Shown one piece after another: positions 34,460 through 43,976 of a stretch of 64,000 nt of DNA (position 1 is the stretch's first letter; every line of letters starts with the position of its first letter). Position numbers and translations under genes: made by a program. The DNA is taken from NCBI GenBank assembly GCA_016906335.1, contig JADEYG010000005.1, positions 62,001 to 126,000 of the forward strand. The letters are read 5' to 3'. Source of the DNA: Novakomyces olei (taxonomy: Eukaryota > Ascomycota > Novakomycetes > Novakomycetales > Novakomycetaceae). The notes beneath the pieces were generated by a model. It did no database searches. It saw nothing but the letters and a program-made list of their open reading frames with translations, and had not been told where the DNA came from.

Positions 34460-36531
34460 TCAGCATAAAATGTTTGTAAAATATTCGTCTAACAAAAAAC
34501 TGTCTATTCCACCACCAGATCCAACGAGACCATCTGGCCGTAAAATCACTATCCCGCCCTTGTCTATTGGAAAGCCAAACTTTTCGTGGGCTAAACTAGT
34601 AGTGTCGTAAAAAGTGTCCCCAAATGGATCCATCCCCAGAGTTTCGTAGGGCGAATATCCGGAAATTGCGCTTACTGTAATCCAACCCGCAGCGTTTTTA
34701 ACTTTTCCCAAATTTTTATTGCTCTCAAGATCGTGCTTTAACTGCAACAGTGATTCACGCGTGGACACCACGTTTCCCACAAAAACCAAAATCCAAAATT
34801 TGGCAAAGTTGCGCGTAATACGTTGAAGACGGATAACATGCCCTGTTCCAGGCACGCAAAGTTCCACATCAGCCGGCCGGCTTCCCGGAGGTTGCAGTCC
34901 TGCACTTGTCCCTCTTTTATTGACATCATTTGCGGGATAAGATATACCCAGCCCAGTGTTGAATGAAGCGGCTTTCTCAAAAATCTCTCCGAGTACGAGG
35001 TATGGGTCAGCATCCACATCGCCCTTGTACCACGAAGGCCACTTATGCGACATCAGTATTGAAATATCTCTGTCATAATCAATCAACTGCTGTACTGCCG
35101 TCATTCGCTCTGTTGAATACGTATCCAGAACGTTAGGTTTAGTGATATTTGCGATGTGCAGAGCAAGTTTCCAGCCTAAATTCACAGCATCATGAATACC
35201 CGTGTTTAGACCCTGTGCGGCTCCACTGCTGTGCGTATGAGCTGCGTCACCACAGAGAAAGACACGGTTCTTTGTAAATGTTGCGGCCTTTCTCTGGCCG
35301 ATTGAGTACCTGAGAACGATTAGCAGTTCATTCCAAGCTGAACACGAATTATTCAATCTGTTTTTATTCAATCTGTTTTTATTCAATCTGCTTTTATTCG
35401 GTCTATTTTTACAGTATTTTTTTAAATATTCTTTTGTCGCAAAGAGACTTACAGCGTCCACCAGTGAGTTTCTTTGAACGACACCTTGAACGGCTTCATG
35501 CACTCAATAGCTTCTTTTTCTGCTATTTCTTGTGTGATTCCGTGAGGATACTTTGAGGCAATTTCTGCGCTATAAGCATAACCGATTCGCGTTGCACCGT
35601 GATCCAGCGGCGCCCAAAGAACATTGCCATGAGTTTTGCTTTCAATGGCACTAGCAATTAGACAAGTCAAATCTAAAAGGTTTCTATAGTAATGCTCTAA
35701 TTACCCATAAGATCGGTTCAAGGGCATGTCGGTCTCCACTATTCCATCGATACGAACCCAAGCGTCACTCGTGGAATCGCCTTCAAACGGGATTCCGGCG
35801 TGTCTGCGGACAAAGCTTCGTCCGCCATCTGCTCCAACGAGATATTTGCTAAACTGTATCAGCCACCACACGCATTTCCGCATCTGACGGGTCCATTTGG
35901 AAACCAAAAATCCGCTTCTACTGCTCTCCTTACCTGTTCACACTGAACGTTTCTCCCGTACTCTTGACTTTAAAGCTCGCTTTCACGGAGTCGTTCACGT
36001 CTTGGAAATCAGTGCATTCCACTGACTGGAAATAATCTATTCCCATGCACCGTAGTTTTTCACGTAAAATTTCCTCAGTGTACATTTGACGAAGCACTAG
36101 CACAAAGTCATAGGTCGTGTCGGAAATATTCTCTATAAATGACCAGACTCTTCCGGGCAGCCTTCACGGATTAGCTGGTGCTGAAATATGAGATTCGCAT
36201 CTGAACGCAATCGCAAGACTAGGATAAAAAAATCAAACGGTTACGTATAGACGATGTCAACGTACACTCTTTCTCCGTCTTTGTAAGTTACGCTTGTTCG
36301 ACACGCAAAGCCGAGTTGGAGCATTGGCTCGATAAGATCTAATTGATCCAATAGTTCCAGAGTTCTTGGAAACAGGGCAATAGCTCTTCCGTATACGTCT
36401 TGCGTGCTTTTATCATACTGCTCCACAATACATACGCTGACTCCAAACCTTTTTAGCTGGTACGCAAGGAGCAAACCTACGGGACCTCCACCCACAATCA
36501 AAACATCGTAGCTTTCGGACTTGGGATACAT
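34460..36531 (-). CDS. FAD-dependent aromatic hydroxylase (phenol 2-monooxygenase / PheA-TfdB type)
   Basis: Five exons: 36531-36245, 36161-35934, 35848-35705, 35650-35453 and 35309-34460, giving 568 aa. N-terminal FAD motif DVLIVGGGPVGLLLAYQLKR, then FIENISDTTYDFVLVLRQ, KYLVGADGGRSFVRR (DG motif), GNVLWAPLDHGATRIGYAY, and the GD motif FLCGDAAHTHSSGAAQGLNT. The C-terminal quarter (after about residue 400) resembles the thioredoxin-like dimerisation domain of phenol hydroxylases (VILRPDGLVGS). The reaction would be NADPH- and O2-dependent ortho-hydroxylation of a phenolic ring. Intron 4 (35452-35310) carries four copies of a 15-bp repeat. It is divergent from the DUF1989-deacetylase gene. A benzoate- or indole-type substrate is also possible. 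Confidence 0.87.
35351..35410. repeat. 15-bp tandem repeat in an intron of the FAD monooxygenase
   Basis: Four copies of ATTCAATCTGTTTTT; the last two have 1 and 3-4 changes. Wholly intronic. Confidence 0.85.
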
Positions 36532-37439
36532 CTCCAGTCTTGCTCGGTATTGCTTTACCGGTTTCTCGCAGAATATTGGTGCGAGCTTTATCGGTGTAAA
36601 AGAAGTAAAGTATTTCTAACAAGCTTTGCTCCTGGAATACTTTCGAGTCGAAATCCTTTAGGAAATTCAGTAAATTGGATTGTTTTCGTCTATTAGATAA
36701 AATGTCAATACCGCGTGTAACATTCGGCAATGTTTATTCCATTCAGTGAATTAGTTCCCAATAGAGAAACGTCTACCAAAAATTTGGATTTTGTTTTACA
36801 ATGTAAAGCGATGATATTGCCATATTTGCCTTTATATGGCTTTTATCCATCAATCGGCAAATATCATTATTCTTGAGGGTAAATATTATTCTATTAATTT
36901 TAAAGCGTTTGTCCTAAATTACGTTTTGTCGTCTTTTACAGCGATAGGAAACGTCCGACAGAATAAATTCGTACATATTAAAAGTCCACTATTTATAGCA
37001 CCCTTATCATATCCCACGTAAGATGTGGGGGCCAAATAGAGATTCCACAAGTACCGTTTCCGTACACGAAAACTATTTATCCGTCAAATTCTCGCGCGCC
37101 AAGTAAGCCAACCCACCGGTGTGAATAAATCCTCAAAGTAGAATACATTAATCGAAAAGATTTCGTATGTACTTGCGCATTGTTAATAGGTGCCTTAACT
37201 AGGTCAATATTAATATTTATGAACACATAGAATGGCCAAGCTATTATCATTATTGTCTAGTGTTATCGTTAAGCGTTGACATTAAAAGATTTTGTGCGGG
37301 GCGGGCGGCTATTATGAATACCCGCCCGTCCAATTTTCGTGTCTGATAACCCAATCTCACACTCTTAGTCCTCCTCTATTGCGAGACTGCTGAATTGACC
37401 AGCCTTGATTGTAGCACAGCCTTTTGATTTCCCGCGTCA
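36532..37439. promoter_or_regulatory. Divergent promoter, FAD monooxygenase / DUF1989-deacetylase
   Basis: 908 bp, AT-rich except for a GC-rich inverted repeat at about 37300-37330 (CGGGCGG ... CCGCCCG around a TATTATGAATA loop), 110-140 bp before the rightward ATG. No gene is recognised. Confidence 0.5.
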
Positions 37440-39137
37440 ATGCCGATTCTCAAAGCGCGCAAGGCGGTGGCCTTTCAGGTCCAAAAAGGCCAAACTGTCA
37501 CGGTGGTGAACACCTTTGGCAAACAGGTAGTGGACTTTTTCGCATTCAATCCTCAAGACCCACATGACTACCTGTCCATGGTCCACTGCCGAACCATTCT
37601 CTTGAAGGTCTCTCTGAGCAAAGGCGACAAACTGTACTCCACACGTCGAAAGCCGATGCTTACACTGGTCGAGGATACAACACGAGGAGTCCATGACATG
37701 ATCTGGTCTGCTTGTGATCCGGAGCGGTACCATATGCAGGGCTTTCAGGGCTACCACGATAACTGTACAGACAACATGCACAAGGTGAGTGGTTTGGTGT
37801 TTTGCTGATAGTGCGGATCGCTGACGTCAGGCGTTGAATGAATATTTCCCGAATTTCAAAATTGCCGACGACTGGGTCCCCGATCCCTTGAACTTGTTTA
37901 TGAATGTTGCCATTGATCACCATGGCGGGTTGAACGTGAAAACTCCGACTAGCGAAAAGGGCGAATATGTCACGCTTCGGGCGGAGACTGATTTGATCAT
38001 TGTCATGAGCTCTTGTCCACAGGACATTGAACAAGTAAATGGAGGCGAACCAACTGACTGCGAATATACTGTCTCTGGAGGAAGCTCTCAAATCGCACCT
38101 GTGGTTAAAGCCAAAAGAGTTCCACGAGTCAAAATTTCGTTTTCCGTTGATTTTGATGGAGTTTCTCACTGGCTTGGAACTGGCTGCCATCCGGATAATA
38201 ATATGGCCGATTATAGCTCCGGTATATTTTCCGGCCAAGTTGGAGTGTACCGCCTTTTGGCACTGTTTAAAAAACATGCTATAGCGAATAAGGTGACATG
38301 GTTTGTCCCTGGTCATACGACAGAAACTTTCCCTGACGCAGCTCGGGCAGTTCTCGAATCGGGAGCGGAAATCGGTCTTCACGGATACTCACACGAGGGA
38401 ATCTATCAGATGACAGAAGAGCAGGAAAAAGAAGTTCTTTTGAAATGGTAGGTTGGCCCGAGAAGAATACGCTTTGACACGAACGATAAAGATACGGGAA
38501 TCGTGCCAACAAAATAAATTTCTGCTGCTAACAATATAGTATTGACGTTGCTACCAAACTGGTCGGTAAAAAGCCAAGGGGCTACAGAGCTCCTATGTAT
38601 ACGATTCGGGAAACTACAGTTAAGTTGTTGAGAGAGCACGAGCTCTTGTACGATTCGTCTCTGGCTCATCATGACTCACAGCCATATTTTACGCCAAACG
38701 ATCCGCCAATTAAACCAATCGATTTCTCTCAGCCAGCTTCGTCCTGGCTTAAGCCCTCTGAGATTGCCTCCCAAGAGTACCCGAAAGATCAGCATCCTTT
38801 GGTAGAGCTTCCCTGTGGCTGGTACAACGAGGACATGATGCCGCTGCAGTACCTTCCACATCTCGCGAACAGTATGGGATACATCCCAACACGCTCTGTG
38901 GAGCAAATGTGGAAAGACAAATTCATGTGGCTATGGAATAACGGCAAAGAGGGTTCAGAGTTTGCGGATTTCGTTTTCCCGGTTCTAATTCACCCTGATA
39001 CCAGCGGAATGGCTCACATTATTGGGATGATTGATAGATTCGTGGGCTGGTTGAAGAGTTTTGGTGAATCTGTAGAGTTTTGCACTCACGAAGATATCGC
39101 CAGAGGTTGGTTGAAGGCGCAGACTCAACGCTCATAG
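37440..39137 (+). CDS. DUF1989 (urea-carboxylase-associated / carboxyguanidine-deiminase-like) fused to a NodB-type deacetylase
   Basis: Three exons, 37440-37784, 37831-38447 and 38540-39137, giving 519 aa. Residues 1-205 form a DUF1989 domain: GKQVVDFFAFNP, EDTTRGVHDMIWSACDPERY, YHDNCTDNMHKAL, PDPLNLFMN and VMSSCPQDIEQVNG. Residues from about 228 form a polysaccharide-deacetylase (NodB/PuuE) domain: FSVDFDGVSHWLG (catalytic Asp), IGLHGYSHEGIYQMT (metal-binding His) and RGYRAPMYT. The junction lies inside exon 2, so the fusion does not depend on splicing. DUF1989 proteins include the bacterial carboxyguanidine deiminase subunits of guanidine degradation. NodB-fold enzymes include metal-dependent amidohydrolases such as PuuE allantoinase. 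A two-step C-N bond hydrolase acting on a ureido, guanidino or cyclic amide compound is inferred. No signal peptide is seen, so a cytosolic role is likelier than chitin deacetylation. Confidence 0.87.
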
Positions 39138-39540
39138 CAAAAATAAAGTCAAAATCGCTATAATTATGAAAAGTGAAGTAGTGCAGCTTAGTCGAATTTG
39201 AGTTTAATACATGAACGCGACACTCAAACTCGTTATAGAGATTGCAAGGTCAAATGGTTAGCAAGCGCGCAACGGCAGTTTACTGTGTTATAAGCATTGC
39301 CTAAAAATACAATAACTATTATAGATCTAGTGTCGCACAGCACTCAGCACGCAAATGAAAGTTTGTCCATGTTTATCGAGTCCAGATCCTGTTCTACCTT
39401 TACTTTTGCTCACACTAACGCAAATGTTTTCCGAGTGGGGTACATCTACTTTTTGGCCAAAATCTCGAAGTAGCAAATTGTGGAGACTCTTAAAATATAT
39501 TGGTCAAATAGACAAAATTAAATAAGAACGGAAAAAGCGT
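39138..39540. other. Tail-to-tail intergenic region
   Basis: 403 bp of AT-rich DNA between convergent genes. Nothing recognised. Confidence 0.6.
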
Positions 39541-40668
39541 TCAGTCACCTCCAACACTACTCAAAAGCTCGGCGGACGGCATGAAGAAAACTGTTCCTGT
39601 TAACGGAGTCGAGAAGTCAAGAATTCGATCGTGGGATCCTGGAGGGTCACCGACAAACATGCGCTCCAGCATTTTTTCCGTTACCCAGAGTCGGGCCGAG
39701 TAGCCAATGAAATAAGTACCAAACACTCCATGGCCTGGCGACCCAAAAGGCATATTATCGCGTACGATATCAAACTCCTCCCCTTGTTCGTTTTGTACAG
39801 TAGCCAGAGTTTTGTGTGATTTTTGTTCGTTAGCCTTTGCATCACCGAGCTCTACGTTATCAAATTTCCGTCTGCCGATAATTCTCTCCTGTGCCTCTGT
39901 TGGAAGTTTGTTCCAGGCATCCAAAGCATGCACGTATTTTTGTACAACACAATAGGTCCCACTGGAGGCAGCTTTATCCAGCTCCTGTGTGACTAGTACC
40001 GTCTCTGGAACTGCGGGTCCGACAGGATTAGCAGTACCATCTACAAAGCCGAGGAGATCGCGAGCATCAAAGTAGCGAAACCCCTGTGTCTCATCCACGA
40101 CTTTTACTGAAGCCGCTAATGACTCCAAGATCAATCGCTCGAGTTCAAAACAAAGATCCTGGCGATCAGCCCTGATATGGAAAAGAAGATCGCCCGGCGT
40201 TGAAGGCGCTGTATGCTTATTGCCTTTAATCTCTCGGAAAGAGTGCAATTCTTTCGGCCGCTGGCAACCCTTCATAACAGAATCCCACGCATCACTGCCA
40301 ATGCCGACAGCACAAGACAATTTGGCATCGGCATCGCGAAAGCTGACATTTTTAACCAAATCTGCAATGCCGCTGACACAGTCACGTACGCTTTCAGCCG
40401 CGTCCGGTGCCTTTGTGATTTCACATACTAAAAAGGTGGCAAATGATGTGAGCGGGAGATCTACTGCCGGCTGCGGTGATGCTGAGGCTGCCATGTGACA
40501 ACTGCTGTCCACGAATGATCGTTTAATTGGCGGCCTGAAAGCTGATTTGCTGCGTAAGCCTTGCTGCTGTAATGGGCGAAGCGGTACAGTGCTGTAGACT
40601 CTGCGAATCTGACCCTTTGAATGAATGCTAAACACCGTTCTCGCACGGATCGCTGACAAATTGATCAT
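39541..40668 (-). CDS. DyP-type haem peroxidase with a mitochondrial-type presequence
   Basis: A single exon of 375 aa. The first 50-60 residues are rich in Arg, Ser and Leu with almost no acids (MINLSAIRARTVFSIHSKG, then RPPIKRS), like a mitochondrial presequence. The remaining 310 residues match compact bacterial-type DyP/YfeX peroxidases: the GFVDGTANP motif near residue 206 with the distal Asp, the haem-ligand His in QKYVHALDAWNKL near residue 245, GTYFIGYSARLWVTEKML with the distal Arg, and MFVGDPPGSHDRILDFS. The usual secreted fungal DyP peroxidases are longer, about 500 aa. Function would be H2O2-dependent oxidation, perhaps of peroxide produced by flavin oxidases. An alternative Met at residue 59 (MAASASPQ) would give a cytosolic form. 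Compactness and lack of introns hint at bacterial ancestry. Confidence 0.9.
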   Translation of the reverse strand: MINLSAIRARTVFSIHSKGQIRRVYSTVPLRPLQQQGLRSKSAFRPPIKRSFVDSSCHMAASASPQPAVDLPLTSFATFLVCEITKAPDAAESVRDCVSGIADLVKNVSFRDADAKLSCAVGIGSDAWDSVMKGCQRPKELHSFREIKGNKHTAPSTPGDLLFHIRADRQDLCFELERLILESLAASVKVVDETQGFRYFDARDLLGFVDGTANPVGPAVPETVLVTQELDKAASSGTYCVVQKYVHALDAWNKLPTEAQERIIGRRKFDNVELGDAKANEQKSHKTLATVQNEQGEEFDIVRDNMPFGSPGHGVFGTYFIGYSARLWVTEKMLERMFVGDPPGSHDRILDFSTPLTGTVFFMPSAELLSSVGGD

Positions 40669-41026
40669 AAGACGTTGGCAGACACGGAGCGAGCAATGAT
40701 CAGTGCCGTTTAAATTTATACGCTACCCCATTGGTCGGCTGGCGATCTTCTATAAATGTTGGCAACTAGTTTATATGTAAGAGGGAAGCGTAACCGACAA
40801 GCAATCGCTACCGCCGGGATTGCTTGTTCGTTATACGCGCTCTAATCTATAATCGATCGGCCTAATTAGCAGTCAGCCTTAAACCAGAGTCAATCTTAAA
40901 GCTGGTTTAGCATGACGATTACCTATAAACTATTTCAATGCAAGCAGTGTACGTGTAATAATCTCGTATACGCATAGATTATTTCCAAGCTCTGGCGTGA
41001 AAGAAACGGGCAACGCAGTACCGCCT
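40669..41026. promoter_or_regulatory. Upstream region of the DyP peroxidase
   Basis: 358 bp between the DyP start and the GH1 stop. No distinctive motif is seen beyond AT-rich stretches. Confidence 0.45.
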
Positions 41027-42892
41027 CTAGTAGCCCAGGCCACCGCGGGCGCCGACGTAATCAACAAGGTCAAAAAGACTCTTCTTATAATGCCTTTCCA
41101 TGGTGGTAAGATTGACAGTTTGCATGCCAAAGTGGGAATCATAGTCACCAAACTCCCAATTGTCCATAAAACTCCAGGCAAATGCGCCGGCCACGTGAAC
41201 GCCATCCTCCCAAATCGCTTTCAAAAGTTCAGACATGAAGGATAGGTAGTACTGGCTGCGTGGGGTATCAAACAGCTGGTCAGGCAGCTCTTTATCTACT
41301 TCGCCAAACACGGGGAATCCGAATTCGGAAACGATAATGGGAGTCTCAAACGTGTTCCAGAGATAAGACAGGTATTCCCGGAGATACGTGGGCGTGTTGT
41401 ATACGTACGAGTAGGAGCGATATCCAATGTTCCAACCAAAACTATTTGTCCACTCCTGTACCACACAGTACGGATACAGTGGGTTAACACTAGCATTTTG
41501 TTGCACACAGGCCTCAATGCCCTCAGCGGGCACATACACGGACGTAGCAGTATAGGCATCAATACCGAAAAAGTCGGTAGTGTTGCCAATGTACGCCAGT
41601 TCCTCCGCGCTCAGAGGTTTGGCCCCCGGCAAAGTTGTCAGCAAGGCGTCCGGATACTGCTGACCTAGGCAAATGGGGTAGGCAAACCCACCGAGTTGCA
41701 TGTCGTTAAACCTTTTGGCCGCAGCAACTTCCGTTTCGTTGTCGGGGTGTTTGGGCACAGCAAAATTGTCGTTCAACTTGAATCCAACTTGTCCAGTGCC
41801 ACACAGGGTGTCGTGATAGTAATGGTAAAGAATTGCGTGGGCATGAACAACGTTATCGATACCGGCAAAGTCGTACGAGTAAAGCAGAGGCTCGTTTATC
41901 GTTACCCAATAAGGTACACGGTCGGCAAAGTGGGTGAACAGAATCTTGCCATAATGGACAAAAGCTTCAATGAAATCCGGGTGGTGGTAGCCACCATTGG
42001 CATTTCCAATTGGTGGAATGGCTGTAATGTTTTCATTTTGAACGAAATAAAGCGGTGTGTCGAAATGCAGCATGGAAACAACCGGGACCATCCCCACCTG
42101 CAAAACGTAATCGATCAAGTCCTGATAGTGTTGAATACCCTGCTGGTTGATTGGTGTTCCCGGAAGGGTAAAGGGGAGAATGCGTGACCACGAAATTGAG
42201 AAACTGTAATATTTTATGCCCATCGCCGCCAGACGGTTGATGTCCTGCTTGTACAAGTAGTAGCTTTCCGTGCCCACGTAATCCTTAGCACGGGAATCAG
42301 GTATAAGTTTTTCCATGATAGAAGGTCCACGGCCTTCCAAACCAATTGCTCCCTCAATTTGAGCAGCAGATCCAGCCACACCAAACAAAAAGTCTGGGGG
42401 GAAAGTGTAATTGTCAGTAGGGCCAAAGTAATCAGCTGGCGGAAGTATCAATTCGCTGGACGGGACTGGAGTTGGTGCAACCGTAGCTGAGTAAATCCCA
42501 GCTTGCGTATAGTTGATTAGCTTTGCATTTTGCCAAAGCGAAGACCAGGCTGCCTGGCCGTAAGGGTCAGCCCAATCTTGAGCAGTGATTTGTGTCTGGT
42601 TGGGCAGCCATGATCCATAGGTGGTCGTTATCAATGGGAAGTCGAGGCATTGCTTAGCTTCATCGTACGAAGCTGCGTACGTGGGCGTAGCGGTGGCCGG
42701 GGGAATCGATGATGCATAGCGAACAGTATCGCTTAACGAATACGAAAAGGGTTTGTGGTAGTACGTGGGACAGGCAGTAGCCCTCACACGGTCCGCCGTT
42801 GTTGTGACATAGATCTCTTGCGCCTGTGCCAGGGCAGCCAAGAATAAAATTAATATCATTTTTAACATCTCACAGAACCGAAAGCTCGACAT
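41027..42892 (-). CDS. Secreted GH1 beta-glycosidase
   Basis: A single exon of 621 aa. A signal peptide is clear (MLKMILILFLAALAQAQ; start at 42892 or at the Met at 42868). An N-terminal extension of about 140 residues, rich in Thr, Tyr and Ala, has no recognised domain. The GH1 catalytic domain begins NYTFPPDFLFGVAGSAAQIE. Next come KYYSFSISWSRILP, the acid/base Glu in PYWVTINEPLLYSYD near residue 332, and the nucleophile Glu in PIIVSEFGFPVF near residue 524, where most family members have ENG. VAGAFAWSFMDNWEFGD follows near the end. It probably hydrolyses beta-glucosides outside the cell. Several N-x-S/T sites fit a secreted glycoprotein. It does not obviously belong to the neighbouring amine genes, but could release a glycosylated aromatic substrate for the FAD hydroxylase (speculative). 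Confidence 0.9.
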   Translation of the reverse strand: MSSFRFCEMLKMILILFLAALAQAQEIYVTTTADRVRATACPTYYHKPFSYSLSDTVRYASSIPPATATPTYAASYDEAKQCLDFPLITTTYGSWLPNQTQITAQDWADPYGQAAWSSLWQNAKLINYTQAGIYSATVAPTPVPSSELILPPADYFGPTDNYTFPPDFLFGVAGSAAQIEGAIGLEGRGPSIMEKLIPDSRAKDYVGTESYYLYKQDINRLAAMGIKYYSFSISWSRILPFTLPGTPINQQGIQHYQDLIDYVLQVGMVPVVSMLHFDTPLYFVQNENITAIPPIGNANGGYHHPDFIEAFVHYGKILFTHFADRVPYWVTINEPLLYSYDFAGIDNVVHAHAILYHYYHDTLCGTGQVGFKLNDNFAVPKHPDNETEVAAAKRFNDMQLGGFAYPICLGQQYPDALLTTLPGAKPLSAEELAYIGNTTDFFGIDAYTATSVYVPAEGIEACVQQNASVNPLYPYCVVQEWTNSFGWNIGYRSYSYVYNTPTYLREYLSYLWNTFETPIIVSEFGFPVFGEVDKELPDQLFDTPRSQYYLSFMSELLKAIWEDGVHVAGAFAWSFMDNWEFGDYDSHFGMQTVNLTTMERHYKKSLFDLVDYVGARGGLGY

Positions 42893-43976
42893 TAGAACTT
42901 GAGCTGGTTTTGGTACCAGAAGTTTATTTTAATTTTTATTTGTTCCCCCTCTTTCTGTATGATTAACCCGCTGCTGCTTTTTTAGTTTTCCTCCCGGTCG
43001 GCTCTCGTCTATTTATTTATAGGCTGATTAAATCCGTTTAAATTCCATTCGTGTTTCTCCATTGCATACGACAAAAGACCATTCTCAATTGTTCCTATTG
43101 CAGCTGCAAAATTTTCGCTTAGAGTGACTGCCTCGCATGTGTTTCCTAGCTGAATGCCGTGTTTGCCAATCGATTGTGGTACTTCAACCGCTGCTCCCAC
43201 CCAACGCTTTCCTTTTTGGGATTGCGGGGATAATAATATTAAATCGCAACAATTTTTCATTCTAGTACTTAAGCCCACATTCAAGTAATCCCATATTTAG
43301 AACGAAACTGTCGCACCCCAAGAATGATAATTAAATCGTTCGAACGCTTTGGGATCCAGCTTCCATCGCTTTTCCAAACGGAGAAATATTTTTTTCTACA
43401 GGATATAATCGGCGTCCGAGGGAAACCATCAGATGTAAAGTAGATAATATTAAGCGAGCGATGCTATAATGTATGCGGGCGTGTTATCGGCAGTTGCGTA
43501 CCGTTTATAGCAAAAACGTGAGGTACCAATAACAAAAAACAAAAATAGACAATGATGCATCATTCCTGACCCCGCATCAAGGAACATATATTTGTAATCA
43601 AAAATATTTGCTTTAGCAATTGCTTTGAGGTGATAGTCGGTCAAAATTATACCGATTAAGGCCGCAATAGTTGCATTGTTTGTTGACGCCGTTGTATACT
43701 CCGAAAACATCGGTCGTAAAACAATGCAAAGACCAGCCTATTTGAAGTTTGATGTGTAAAATGCTCATTGCAGCAATCTTTTGCTACTCGTAAGCCTATT
43801 TTCTATATGAGAAGTTAAACAGGTCCCTCAAAAAGAAACATTGGAGGCTATTAAGCGTTAACGCTGAGAATCTGTCGTTTAGTTACTCGGAAAAATACAA
43901 GCACTATATTAAAGGAGGAGAATCTATACGGAGAATAAACCTAATAATAACCTACAGCAAGACAACAAGTTATGCC
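42893..43976. promoter_or_regulatory. Upstream region of the GH1 gene
   Basis: 1.08 kb. A minus-strand open frame of up to 91 codons at 43009-43284 is listed separately. The rest is AT-rich, with no recognised motif. Confidence 0.45.
43009..43284 (-). other. Unrecognised open frame, possible gene remnant
   Basis: An open frame of up to 91 codons whose composition looks protein-like (KGKRWVGAAVEVPQSIGKHG, then GNTCEAVTLSENFAAAIG). The first ATG is five codons in. I recognise no family, and no good upstream exon or splice site joins to it. It may be the 3' end of a decayed gene or chance. Confidence 0.2.

Noticed and set aside
37440-39137. Chitin deacetylase as the name for the NodB-type protein
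   Set aside because: It has no signal peptide or membrane anchor, and it carries an N-terminal DUF1989 domain unrelated to cell-wall enzymes.
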